The notes below the pieces were generated by a model that had not been told where the DNA came from, did no database searches, and saw only the letters and a program-made list of their open reading frames with translations. A stretch of 64,000 bases of DNA from Rosenbergiella metrosideri (lineage in GTDB: Bacteria > Pseudomonadota > Gammaproteobacteria > Enterobacterales > Enterobacteriaceae): the NCBI RefSeq assembly GCF_022602565.1, contig NZ_JALBCV010000011.1, positions 1 through 64,000 of the forward strand, in the 5' to 3' direction. Shown piece by piece: positions 43,333 to 50,972 of this stretch (position 1 is the stretch's first letter; every line of letters starts with the position of its first letter). The position numbers and the translations under genes are program-made.

Positions 43333-44032
43333 AATTGCTGATTTTTGGCTTTCCACTTTCTTTTTCAGCAAAGGTAAACACAAAATCACCGTTACTGTTC
43401 TCAGAGTAGACAGTAGTTAATACGGTGTTTTTGTTGATACTTTCGATTGACGGCTCAATAAAAGTACGTTTCATTTCGGCACGGTTATTACGTTGAGAGT
43501 CTGGCAGCATGAAGCGTTCCGCTAACCATTCAGGTGATGCGATGAATTGACCCGTGCTGCGATACTGGCATAGGCACTCATACAGGCGTATCACGCGTAC
43601 TGATTTTAGTTTACCGCAGTCGTAGAGGCTATAAGTCGTGAATTTAGATGAAAGGCCCGTAATGTAAGGCATAATCTTAGAATTAAACTCGATAGACCAT
43701 GCTCCGCGCCCGCGCTTTAAGCCAACCTCAGCCAGCCAAGGACGCCTTATTTCCTCGCACTCACCATTAGTCGGATAGAACACGACAGAGCTATTGCTTA
43801 TCATTTCAATGGCGTTCTTTAAGTCTTTTGAAGCTGTGGACAGACTTACCTGAAAGATTTGCGCATAGTCGGACACTTTAACGATATAGGTTGGCTCTAG
43901 TGGATCGGTTTCTGATTTCTGAAATATCTGGCGCAAGCATAGCCATAACATCCTCTTTGCTTGCAAAGGTAGATGATAAGCGGCTTCCGTTAACTCATTA
44001 GACTGAATAATACGGGGGTTCTTAGCTTTCAT
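43331..44032 (-). CDS. Rep_3 (pi/RepE-type) replication initiator
   Basis: 233 aa from ATG 44032; a longer frame crosses an iteron. Family blocks IQSNELTEAAYHLPLQAKRMLWLCLRQI, VSDYAQIFQVS, RGAWSIEFNSKIMPYI, YSLYDCGKLKSVRVIRLYE and the C-terminal winged helix. It would bind the iterons and open the adjacent origin. It is unlike the P1-type RepA at 59763, so the element has two replicons. Confidence 0.85.
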   Translation of the reverse strand: MKAKNPRIIQSNELTEAAYHLPLQAKRMLWLCLRQIFQKSETDPLEPTYIVKVSDYAQIFQVSLSTASKDLKNAIEMISNSSVVFYPTNGECEEIRRPWLAEVGLKRGRGAWSIEFNSKIMPYITGLSSKFTTYSLYDCGKLKSVRVIRLYECLCQYRSTGQFIASPEWLAERFMLPDSQRNNRAEMKRTFIEPSIESINKNTVLTTVYSENSNGDFVFTFAEKESGKPKISN

Positions 44033-44112
44033 TGTGCGCCTATGGGTAGAAAAAATATACCCCATAATAGGCAGTAAAACGCTTGAGTCAACAGTCAGAA
44101 AAAGAGGGAATG

Positions 44113-44218
44113 AACTTGTGCTGTTTCCCATAGTAACTTGGGGTATTTCCCACACCTTGTTGTGCTATTCCCCATATTTAGTTGAGGCGCTTCCCATATC
44201 AACTTGGGGTAATCCCCA
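44113..44218 (+). repeat. Iteron array of the second replicon
   Basis: Five units start at 44113, 44135, 44157, 44179 and 44201, exactly 22 bp apart, around the consensus AACTTGKGGTATTTCCCA. A further copy is at 44332..44349 and a perfect DnaA box (TTATCCACA on the minus strand) at 44314..44322. This is the initiator-binding origin region. Confidence 0.85.
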
Positions 44219-44381
44219 CACCACCAACCTACAGCCCTTGGTATTAAAGGGCTGGCGATGTGCTAAAAGGAAAGAAAAGGTGGAAAGGTAAGAAAAGGTT
44301 ATTAAAATTATTCTGTGGATAAATAACCTTAAACTTGGGGTATTTCCCATAAGCTATGATGTTTATGGCTTATAGGGCGGA

Positions 44382-44789
44382 TTAGCGTGAAATCTCTTTC
44401 CTTGCCAACTCAGCGAGAAACGCAGAACGGTTTCTATAAAGCCCTGATGATTCAATATGGCGGTCAATCGCGCTAATCAAATTGCGGGGCATTGTCAGAT
44501 TAAACTTTTCTGCCTTTGACTCGTATTTCGATGGTTCTATCTGCACTAATGCCAAAAATCCATCATCTTCGCTTAGTCGAGGGTCGCCAAGATAAGTCGC
44601 CGGATCTGCAGCCGCAGGGACAAACTCACCACGCTCTACTAAGGCACTACAATGTTGAGCAAACGCTGACTCAGCGTTTTTCATAGCGCCCTCAAACGTT
44701 TCACCGGCAAAAAAACACCCGTCAACGTCTGGAAAATAACCGTCAAACTCGCCGCTTTCGGTTTTAAAAATAAAAATTGGATAAATCAT
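44382..44789 (-). CDS. hicB: HicB-like antitoxin
   Basis: 135 aa from ATG 44789, behind GAGG. Residues 1-60 are the partial RNase H-like fold (MIYPIFIFKTESGEFDGYFPDVDGCFFAGETFEGAM). The C-terminus (FNLTMPRNLISAIDRHIESSGLYRNRSAFLAELARKEI) is a ribbon-helix-helix DNA-binding domain. It neutralises HicA and represses the operon. Confidence 0.9.
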   Translation of the reverse strand: MIYPIFIFKTESGEFDGYFPDVDGCFFAGETFEGAMKNAESAFAQHCSALVERGEFVPAAADPATYLGDPRLSEDDGFLALVQIEPSKYESKAEKFNLTMPRNLISAIDRHIESSGLYRNRSAFLAELARKEISR

Positions 44790-44855
44790 GGTTAGCCTCA
44801 TTGTGTAAAAGTTGATGCAGAGCGTAATAAAGAGGCGGCTTTCGCCGCGCTCTGC

Positions 44856-45044
44856 TTAGAGTAATTTCAAACCGGAGTATTTCTGCGCCTGTCTGATTAC
44901 TCCCTTTGAGGAATCTTTGCGAGGATGCGGAATTGTGATTATTTCCCTGACTCCTTCCTTCGCAAATGTCCGGTGGCTGCCACTTCTACTCACTTCAACC
45001 CAACCGTCTTCCTCAAGCCTACGTATTAACTCTCTACTCTGCAT
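44856..45044 (-). CDS. hicA: HicA-like mRNA interferase toxin
   Basis: 62 aa. It has the HicA double-stranded-RNA-binding-like fold with the catalytic His in SRSGSHRTFAKEG and the PHPRKDSSKGVIRQAQK end. It precedes hicB by 66 bases and follows GGAG. The toxin cleaves mRNA. Confidence 0.9.
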   Translation of the reverse strand: MQSRELIRRLEEDGWVEVSRSGSHRTFAKEGVREIITIPHPRKDSSKGVIRQAQKYSGLKLL

Positions 45045-45066
45045 CGAATCTCCTTATTGTTTCGAT

Positions 45067-45124
45067 GTGGGTATAGTACCCACAAATAGGGAGATGGTCA
45101 ATACATTTATGGGTATAATACCCA
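45067..45124. promoter_or_regulatory. HicB operator pair
   Basis: Two palindromes, GTGGGTATAGTACCCAC (45067..45083) and TGGGTATAATACCCA (45110..45124), lie 23 bases and more before hicA and are typical two-site binding targets for the ribbon-helix-helix antitoxin. Confidence 0.8.
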
Positions 45125-45137
45125 CTTTTATTTATAT

Positions 45138-45500
45138 TCAGGAAAACGTCACTGTATTTGTTACCACACCGAAGAATTGAGGCCAATCACCCTCAAACAA
45201 GGAATCATCTGAGGATATGCGCCCTTTTGTTGGCTCGTCCAGCTGTTCTAGGCGCACCGCCCCACCAGCCAGTACATAACGGCGAACTACAAACTCCCCG
45301 TCTATGGTAGCCACAATGAGCGAACCGCTGGTGGGCGTCACTGATGAATCAACAACGAGGACAGAGTTAGGCTTGATATATTCCCGATGCGAGCCTTGGG
45401 CGTACCGCATGAGGTAGACAGAAGGTGCTCGCGTATTGCAGAGCTGATCGAGGGAAAGTGGTTGTTCTTCAAAGTCTTTTGCTGGTGAAGGAAAGCCCAT
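45138..45500 (-). CDS. humD: HumD-like UmuD' homologue
   Basis: 120 aa. It begins MGFPSPAKDFEEQPLSL, which corresponds to UmuD residue 25 onward, i.e. the cleaved UmuD' form. The catalytic Ser (GSH, aligned with UmuD S60) remains, but the residue aligned with K97 is Arg (DGEFVVRR). It cannot self-cleave as a full-length UmuD would. P1 HumD is a comparable pre-processed UmuD'. It should assist UmuC-type translesion polymerase. Preceded by a LexA box. Confidence 0.88.
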   Translation of the reverse strand: MGFPSPAKDFEEQPLSLDQLCNTRAPSVYLMRYAQGSHREYIKPNSVLVVDSSVTPTSGSLIVATIDGEFVVRRYVLAGGAVRLEQLDEPTKGRISSDDSLFEGDWPQFFGVVTNTVTFS

Positions 45501-45516
45501 ATATCCCCCTAAAATA

Positions 45517-45536
45517 TACTGTATATAAATACAGTA
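45517..45536. promoter_or_regulatory. LexA (SOS) box
   Basis: TACTGTATATAAATACAGTA is one base from the E. coli consensus and lies 17 bases before the humD start. Expression should rise after DNA damage. Confidence 0.9.
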
Positions 45537-45573
45537 TATTAGGGAATTATAGGTAATGAAAGTGCCCTACTTA

Positions 45574-45912
45574 TTACCAGCGAGGCTCGCCATTAGGCCA
45601 ATGCTCCACCAGCAACGGCTCACCAGAATACCGGTGGCCTTTTAGGCTCTCTCGCCTGGTAGGTACTTCGTCAAAATCCGTCATTGTATTGAGGAAGTAG
45701 AGTGCTTCGCTAAAGTCCGCAAAGCACCAGCGATAACGGTATGCAGTCACCGCATCCATGTCTACGCACACAGCCCAAGTATAAGCGAGCTTACTAATTG
45801 CCACCCACGAGCCATCATCGAGTATGCGAGGCATTATGTAGTGGTTGGCTTCTATCCAAGCTTTAATATCGCTCTCACTACCAGAACTGAAAACATCAAT
45901 GAAATGACTCAT
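45574..45912 (-). CDS. Hypothetical protein, 112 aa
   Basis: Trp/Tyr-rich acidic protein with an ALYFLNTMTDFDEVPTRRESL central part. No family recognised. It lies between humD and an A+T-rich repeat region. Confidence 0.6.
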   Translation of the reverse strand: MSHFIDVFSSGSESDIKAWIEANHYIMPRILDDGSWVAISKLAYTWAVCVDMDAVTAYRYRWCFADFSEALYFLNTMTDFDEVPTRRESLKGHRYSGEPLLVEHWPNGEPRW

Positions 45913-46011
45913 AGCTTAAAATACCAACAAGATAATATTATAATATTAGGCTATTATAATATTATATGACGATATTTTCATAATATAATCATATCATCAT
46001 ATCATCATATC
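45913..46011. repeat. A+T-rich repeat region after the nuclease gene
   Basis: ATAATATTA-rich sequence with tandem ATCATATC units (about 45985-46010). It may belong to the centromere-like repeats of the nearby parA system. Confidence 0.45.
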
Positions 46012-46869
46012 CTAATAAGCTATGAGCACGGCTGTTTTGTCTGAGACCTTGTACCAGCAAAGCCCTACTTTAAAATTTGATGCTTCTTGGTCCAAGGCGT
46101 ACACCCCTTTGAACCTAAACAAGTTAAACCCAAGTGAATTTTTAGACTTGGCAAAAACAATCCGCTTTGTCCTTTTATCAACGTTCACAGTCTTGTTGAA
46201 ATGAATATCAAAATCATCCTGGGTGCCGCCTCTTTTCTTCTCAAATATGTATTGCTCGTCAGTCGATATACTGTTATCCCAATCAGCATGATTGATCAGC
46301 ATAGGCCACCAGATTTCGGTATCATGCTCAGTTGGATGCTTTTTTCCACCGCTACAGAAGCTCTTATGGTTGAAACCAAAAAGCGCTGTTATATCGACAA
46401 CCTTACGCAAACACACGTCATCTTGGGCATAGATATAACCGTCCTTAATTTTGTTTTTAACATTTAAAATGTCGTCGAACTCCCATTTGGGGATCGGACC
46501 GGCTGATTGCAGTTTTTGCTCGATATAGGCTACGCATTTATCAATTTCTGTATTGAACGCAAAAATATCCTCAATGACAGGGATTCGATAAAACTCATGG
46601 CCAGTAGCATTTACAATGTCGGCTTGGCGTTCTGCATCTTGTTTAACCCGTTTGAGGTGATAGGGTTCATCAACTTCAATGTGTAATCCGATTGCAGGAA
46701 AATAGAGGTCGGTCAGGGATCGCCTTGTGCCAGTGGTAATGTGCTGCTGGGTAATAAATTGCACATCAAAACGATTCAGTCGATGCAAAATCCTAGATAA
46801 CACGTATTGCTCATGTTTCTTATGCTTGGCTTTATATATCTGCTCAATGCTGTAGGTATAAGTGTTCAT
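46012..46869 (-). CDS. Putative modification-dependent endonuclease
   Basis: 285 aa. Residues about 25-100 are a Vsr/PD-(D/E)XK-like nuclease: LTDLYFPAIGLHIEVDEPYH with Asp, Glu-x-Asp-Glu in place of the usual E-x-K, then AERQADIVNATGHEFYRIPV. Residues about 165-285 contain RIVFAKSKNSLGFNLFRFKGVYALD, like the SRA/PUA-type modules that sense modified cytosine in AbaSI/PvuRts1I-type enzymes. Together they suggest a nuclease that recognises modified DNA. It follows the parA system and is flanked by A+T-rich repeats, as a cargo gene would be. Confidence 0.55.
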   Translation of the reverse strand: MNTYTYSIEQIYKAKHKKHEQYVLSRILHRLNRFDVQFITQQHITTGTRRSLTDLYFPAIGLHIEVDEPYHLKRVKQDAERQADIVNATGHEFYRIPVIEDIFAFNTEIDKCVAYIEQKLQSAGPIPKWEFDDILNVKNKIKDGYIYAQDDVCLRKVVDITALFGFNHKSFCSGGKKHPTEHDTEIWWPMLINHADWDNSISTDEQYIFEKKRGGTQDDFDIHFNKTVNVDKRTKRIVFAKSKNSLGFNLFRFKGVYALDQEASNFKVGLCWYKVSDKTAVLIAY

Positions 46870-46879
46870 ATTTATAAGA

Positions 46880-46980
46880 TGATATTAGGATATGATAATA
46901 GGATGGTATGATGATGCGAGGATGTTACTACTGGATAATATCATAATATGGTCACATCATCGCTTGATATGACCATATCA
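46880..46980. repeat. Centromere-like repeats downstream of the parA operon
   Basis: ATATGGTCACAT (46946..46957) and its inverted variant ATATGACCATAT (46967..46978) follow tandem GATGATAT-like sequence. The same words recur at 47941..47951 and 47961..47972 on the other side of the operon. Confidence 0.55.
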
Positions 46981-46983
46981 TCT

Positions 46984-47277
46984 TTAAGCTTTTGCTTTGA
47001 TTATGAGCGCTTCTAATTCTGTATCAGAAGTATTATCCAACAACATCAGCGCAGCCCTTACCACATCAGAGCGATTAGCATTATCGCCGCCTAGCTGCAT
47101 AAGACGTAGTTGAGCGCGCTTTATACTATCTAAGCTTGCTGGTGGTAGTGTAAAAGAACAAGCCTTGTATGGCTCAGCTTTAGGCTTTGAACGGGGCAAA
47201 GTATTATCAGCGCTGCCAGAAGATAAAAACTGCTCTTCCGACTTTTTCACTTGATCTGCTGTAAATGGTTTTCTCAT
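46984..47277 (-). CDS. Small ParB-type partner of ParA
   Basis: 97 aa, immediately after parA and overlapping it by four bases. The C-terminal half (LPPASLDSIKRAQLRLMQLGGDNANRSDVVRAALMLLDN) is a ribbon-helix-helix DNA-binding fold, as in partner proteins of type Ib partition systems. It probably binds the flanking ATATGGTCAYAT repeats. Confidence 0.75.
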   Translation of the reverse strand: MRKPFTADQVKKSEEQFLSSGSADNTLPRSKPKAEPYKACSFTLPPASLDSIKRAQLRLMQLGGDNANRSDVVRAALMLLDNTSDTELEALIIKAKA

Positions 47278-47900
47278 AGCCCTATCTCTTTCATTAGGTT
47301 AATGACTTCTAACTGTGCTTTCTGGTTATCCATTTCGAAAATAGTCTTGGATTGGCCCCAAGCATCCCGATGGACTTTACGATCACAGATTCGTGATTGT
47401 GTTAGCGTCAAGGCCGGAATATCTGCAAGTGCATCAGCGGCCTCATTCCCTTCGGTAATAAACATATTGGTGGGAACCATATTTAATACGACATAGCCCT
47501 TCACTTTCTCATTAAAGTCCTGAGCCTCAGTAAATATCCGAGTAAGGTTTGGCATAACATCAAGGTCCATCTGCGATGCTCGCAGAGGTGATATGAATAT
47601 GTCACAAGCAAGTAGGCCATTCCGCATTTCGGCACTATCACGGCCAGCACAATCAACAATAACGAAATCGTAGTTTTGCCCATGTTCCAAGAGCATGTTC
47701 TTGATCCGTCCACTAGCGCCAGTTACAGGGATGTGGTCTAGTTCTTCACTACGATTGTTATACCAGTTGATAATTGATTGCTGATCGTCTGCATCAACAA
47801 CCATTACAGATTTACCTTGCTGCCTAAGATAGCTTGCGATGGCGACAGTGAGAGTGCTCTTACCCACGCCACCTTTCTGACTTCCTATAACGATAATCAT
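47274..47900 (-). CDS. parA: ParA-family partition ATPase (type Ib)
   Basis: 208 aa. Deviant Walker A KGGVGKST (residues 9-16), Walker A' VVDADDQQ and Walker B FVIVDCAG are present. It lacks the N-terminal helix-turn-helix, so it is type Ib and the partner does the DNA binding. It moves plasmid copies on the nucleoid. The best P1 parallel is ParA, but this is the short form. Confidence 0.92.
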   Translation of the reverse strand: MIIVIGSQKGGVGKSTLTVAIASYLRQQGKSVMVVDADDQQSIINWYNNRSEELDHIPVTGASGRIKNMLLEHGQNYDFVIVDCAGRDSAEMRNGLLACDIFISPLRASQMDLDVMPNLTRIFTEAQDFNEKVKGYVVLNMVPTNMFITEGNEAADALADIPALTLTQSRICDRKVHRDAWGQSKTIFEMDNQKAQLEVINLMKEIGL

Positions 47901-48110
47901 TGTTACCTCATACGGTCCAAATACGACGATATTATGATGTGATGGTCACATGACACGATTATATGACCATATTACTCTAATAGGATGTTATCAGAAATAT
48001 CATGCGTTGATAGCATAATATTAGGGTAATATAAAAAGATAATATGAGGATAGGATGATATTATTATCACATGATTGCATGATATGATTTATTTAAAATC
48101 ATATATTTAT
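47901..48110. repeat. A+T-rich centromere-like repeats upstream of parA
   Basis: Contains GATGGTCACAT (47941..47951), ATATGACCATAT (47961..47972) and a C1-like operator match CTATTAGAGTAATAT (minus strand, 47969..47983), followed by long ATAATATTA/ATATGATAT tracts. It probably combines parA promoter, operator and partition site. Confidence 0.55.
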
Positions 48111-48116
48111 GTCATA

Positions 48117-48140
48117 AAAAAAGCCCCTTTAGGGGCTTAT
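48117..48140 (-). terminator. Rho-independent terminator after parR
   Basis: AAGCCCCT and AGGGGCTT form an inverted repeat followed (on the minus strand) by a T-run, 14 bases after the stop of the partition protein gene. Confidence 0.8.
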
Positions 48141-48153
48141 GTAAATGGCATGA

Positions 48154-48591
48154 CTATAATGGACTAAAGTTTTGTTTCACCGCAGCTGAAACAGGTTTGT
48201 CAGTTTCAGCTTTGGTATCGGCTGGCGTGGTTTTAACCGCTTTCGTTTGAGGTAACTCAGCCGGTGGCGGTGAAGCCGCCGCAGTTCGAGGGACGGCCAT
48301 ATTTGCCGCTCCCTCTTTCAACTGCGTATCACTTGTCGCCTCCCACGAAGCAAAACTACTAATGAGTTTTGCTATAAACTCACCTTGCGTACCTCTACGA
48401 TACATAGCCGCAATCGTACTGACCAAACGCGGATCAATTTCCTTCAATGCGCAAGCAGCTAACATGGCCTCACGGGCCAAACTGGAAGGGCGTTCTTTAG
48501 AGTCTTCTAAATATTCCTGAATCAGTTCGTCTTGCTCGCGTGTTTCAGGCGAGATATAGAATTGAACCTTTATGCGTTGATCATTAGCCAT
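48154..48591 (-). CDS. stbB: ParR/StbB-like partition adaptor
   Basis: 145 aa, directly after parM. The N-terminal ribbon-helix-helix (QRIKVQFYISPETREQDELIQEYLEDSKERPSSLAREAML) binds the centromere. The C-terminal Ala/Pro/Lys-rich tail should contact ParM. Together with ParM it makes a type II actin-like segregation system. Confidence 0.82.
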   Translation of the reverse strand: MANDQRIKVQFYISPETREQDELIQEYLEDSKERPSSLAREAMLAACALKEIDPRLVSTIAAMYRRGTQGEFIAKLISSFASWEATSDTQLKEGAANMAVPRTAAASPPPAELPQTKAVKTTPADTKAETDKPVSAAVKQNFSPL

Positions 48592-49560
48592 TTATTCCCC
48601 CGATATATACAACATGCCACGTACTAAATCGAATTGCGGATCATTAGAAACAAAGAATCGCTTATCGCTTATCTTTAATGCTTCCTTAACGTGGTCAGCA
48701 ACCAGGCTTGCACCACCACCAACAACCGCAACATGAGTAAAACCACTAAACCTTGTAAGGAAGTCAGCTGTCGCATTGGACAGCGACACAATGGATTTAT
48801 CTAAAGCCTCACGAATAGTTGGTAGGTTTTCTTCTTTAAAAAGACGGGCAGCGATGAATTCATTGTTATGCCGGTTCTTCACAATTGCGTCAGCAATGCG
48901 CCATGATGATTGACCATTAACAGCTCGTAATGCTTGATCAACTTCTCGCGTCACCGCTGAGGCACCAATGCTTGCATTGCCTTCAACTTTTACCAGGGAC
49001 GCTGTTTCACCCTGAATGAGTGAAACATCTAGCGTTGTCCCACCTAAATCAACAACCAGCAACGCATCTAAATCTGTTAGCTCAGAAACCTTAGCGACCG
49101 CTGCAGGAATTGACTCAGGGGAAACACTAACTTTTTCGATAATGAAAGCTTGGCCACCTAGCACCTCTACAACCTGACCGACAGAGGCTTTTTTCTTCTC
49201 GATGTTGTTCAGGTTAGGCTGATTATTATGGTCGTAAAACTCACTCAATGGCAGCGTGACGAGCGCGTGCACTGGCTGAGGTTCTAGCCCTGATTGCTGT
49301 AGGGCGTGTTGAATAGCAACAGCATTTGCAGCGCTGTACTGCCATTGAACGTTATTGGTCATAACAATTGAAGTGCTCATTGGTGAAAATGAGAAATCTT
49401 CCCCTGTACAACGGTAGTTATATACCTGGGACTCACCAGTAGGGGGTGAAAGCTCTTTTTTGAAAGTGTTGTTTGTGAGGGCGGTTTTAACCTCACCATT
49501 CCCATCTTTCCAAGCCAATTTAATACCAGTTGAGCCATCATCAATATAAATCTTTTTCAC
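48592..49560 (-). CDS. parM: ParM/StbA actin-like partition ATPase
   Basis: 322 aa, close to R1 ParM (320). Matching blocks: IDDGSTGIKLAW, FSPMSTSIVMTNNVQWQYSAANAVAIQHAL, LPLSEFYDHNNQPNLNNIEKKKA, VSPESIPAA, LLVVDLGGTTLDVS and VVGGGASLVADHV. It forms filaments that push plasmid copies apart. Operator-like and repeated sequences upstream form its centromere. Confidence 0.93.
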   Translation of the reverse strand: MKKIYIDDGSTGIKLAWKDGNGEVKTALTNNTFKKELSPPTGESQVYNYRCTGEDFSFSPMSTSIVMTNNVQWQYSAANAVAIQHALQQSGLEPQPVHALVTLPLSEFYDHNNQPNLNNIEKKKASVGQVVEVLGGQAFIIEKVSVSPESIPAAVAKVSELTDLDALLVVDLGGTTLDVSLIQGETASLVKVEGNASIGASAVTREVDQALRAVNGQSSWRIADAIVKNRHNNEFIAARLFKEENLPTIREALDKSIVSLSNATADFLTRFSGFTHVAVVGGGASLVADHVKEALKISDKRFFVSNDPQFDLVRGMLYISGE

Positions 49561-49599
49561 TGCTTGCTACTCCTTTAGGGTTCCTGCAACAACAATAAC

Positions 49600-49614
49600 C
49601 TATTAGAAAAAGAT
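49600..49614 (+). promoter_or_regulatory. C1-like operator upstream of parM
   Basis: CTATTAGAAAAAGAT, a near match to the shared motif, 40 bases before the parM start. Confidence 0.45.
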
Positions 49615-49931
49615 TGTGAATAATTCCGAGATTAAAAAGAGACACTTTGAGATTTAATTGTTTCTTTATTGCTCTTTTTGAGATTACTTTAATCCCAAAA
49701 CCCTCGTTACAGGTCATTTTAATCCCAAACAAACCCATAAAAAGCCCTAAAAAACCCCTTAACAATCCCAGAATTTCGTCAACTTGAGAAAAAATACCCA
49801 ACTTAATCCCAAATAGATTCATTTAATCCCATAAGGGATATAATGAGATTAATTTGAACCAATAATAACCCTACTTCCTTCACATCATCGCTTTACACCA
49901 TAAGCGCTTACAAATCGTCTATCGCACCCTG

Positions 49932-49955
49932 CGCAAATCTCTAACTGGCTAAAGT
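49932..49955 (+). promoter_or_regulatory. Putative late promoter (PAAR/lysis operon)
   Basis: CGCAAATCTCTAACTGGC followed by TAAAGT. It fits the shared late pattern and precedes the PAAR gene by 28 bases. Confidence 0.55.
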
Positions 49956-49983
49956 CGCCGTGCATATCTAGTACGGAGGTTAT

Positions 49984-50268
49984 ATGGCAGCAATTGGCAC
50001 CATTCAAAGCATTGATACCGGACACGGATCATTCCCACCAAGAAAGGTTGCTGAGGACGTTTCCTGGTTCACCGTTAACGGACAGCCGGCAATCGTTGAA
50101 GGCGATTTATTCCCACTGCATACCGATGGACATAGCGCGCATACGGGGAAAGCCGTCACAACGCGCAGCTGGTTCTCTATCGGCGGAAAAGGGGTGGTTT
50201 GTGTCGGTGATCCAGTTTCGTGTGGCGGCAAGGTGGCAACCGGTGACGGTTCACTGCAAATAGGCTGA
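49984..50268 (+). CDS. PAAR-repeat spike-tip protein
   Basis: 94 aa. It has PAAR-like glycine-rich turns (GTIQSIDTGHGSFPPRKV, GDLFPLHTDGHSAHTGK, GDPVSCGGKVATGDGS) and His/Cys residues for the metal at the tip. PAAR caps the gp5/VgrG spike and would sharpen the tail tip. It stands first in a late operon with the spanin genes. Confidence 0.85.
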   Translation: MAAIGTIQSIDTGHGSFPPRKVAEDVSWFTVNGQPAIVEGDLFPLHTDGHSAHTGKAVTTRSWFSIGGKGVVCVGDPVSCGGKVATGDGSLQIG

Positions 50269-50299
50269 CGTGCTTTTCACTCACGACTAAGGGGAATAA

Positions 50300-50812
50300 A
50301 TGGGCGCGTTAATCAAGCTCACTTTAAAAGGACTCGGCTTGCGAGGCTTCATGCTCATGGCGCTGGTGGCGGTAACTGCCTACCTCAGTGCTAAAGGCGT
50401 TAGCAAGTACCACGAAATGACTTCCGCTATAGCGACCTATGCGCAAAACGCTGAAAAGGACGCCGCAGAGAAAGCCACTTTACGAGACAACATCCATGCA
50501 GAAAAAACACGCGCTGACGCCGCTGAAAGCAATTCCAAGTTGCTTGCAGATCAGATGGCCCACCAGCAAGCAGAAGCAAAAAACTACCAAGACCGGTTAA
50601 AAGCATTACAGGACCAGAAGGACAAAGACGATGCAGCGACTCAAAAAACCCTACAACGACTTAACCACGAACTTAGCCTTGCTGGCGTTCACAATGTTCG
50701 CGTACCTGATCCTGTTATCAGGCTGCAGCAACAAGCAATCTGCCGCGTCAACGGCTCCTGCGCCAGTAGTAACCGTGACAAAGCTCGTCACGCCGCCACC
50801 AGTAACCGTTGA
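50300..50812 (+). CDS. Rz: Rz-like inner-membrane spanin
   Basis: 170 aa. One membrane segment (residues about 12-32) followed by a long coiled coil (about 50-125) and the family-typical HNVRVPDPVIRLQQ segment. With Rz1 it spans the periplasm and fuses the two membranes at lysis. The Rz1 gene starts inside it in a different frame. Confidence 0.88.
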   Translation: MGALIKLTLKGLGLRGFMLMALVAVTAYLSAKGVSKYHEMTSAIATYAQNAEKDAAEKATLRDNIHAEKTRADAAESNSKLLADQMAHQQAEAKNYQDRLKALQDQKDKDDAATQKTLQRLNHELSLAGVHNVRVPDPVIRLQQQAICRVNGSCASSNRDKARHAATSNR

Positions 50813-50972
50813 TCCGTATGAACCGTGCCGACTGCCTAATGACGTGCCGGTATGGATGAATGATTACCCTAGCTACGTCACGTTAACCGCGAACAAAGTA
50901 GGGCAGTGCAACGAGCGCAATAAAGCGATTTCTGATCACAATGCGGCGTTAGTTGCCGATAGGAGCATTTAA
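50631..50972 (+). CDS. Rz1: Rz1-like outer-membrane spanin (lipoprotein)
   Basis: 113 aa, beginning inside the Rz gene in another frame as in lambda-type spanins. Lipobox LILLSGC near residue 31 and a Pro-rich TPPPVTVDPYEPC region. It pairs with Rz to disrupt the outer membrane. Confidence 0.85.
   Translation: MQRLKKPYNDLTTNLALLAFTMFAYLILLSGCSNKQSAASTAPAPVVTVTKLVTPPPVTVDPYEPCRLPNDVPVWMNDYPSYVTLTANKVGQCNERNKAISDHNAALVADRSI

Larger units (their letters stand above)
49561..49983. repeat. parC-like centromere region
   Basis: Copies of TTTAATCCCA at 49688, 49718 and 49823, with a shorter TTAATCCCA at 49803, and GAGATTAAA-type inverse words at about 49628, 49638, 49679 and 49845 form an iterated array upstream of parM. 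ParR probably binds it. The remainder, 49860-49930, is unremarkable. Confidence 0.7.

Noticed and set aside
45913-46011. A replication origin in the A+T-rich repeats
   Set aside because: No DnaA box or initiator-type iteron is present here; partition-related repeats fit better.
49541-49822. Minus-strand 93-residue frame with repeated FGIK words upstream of parM
   Set aside because: The repeated words are a by-product of the TTTAATCCCA repeats of the centromere read in reverse, with no ribosome site and no family.
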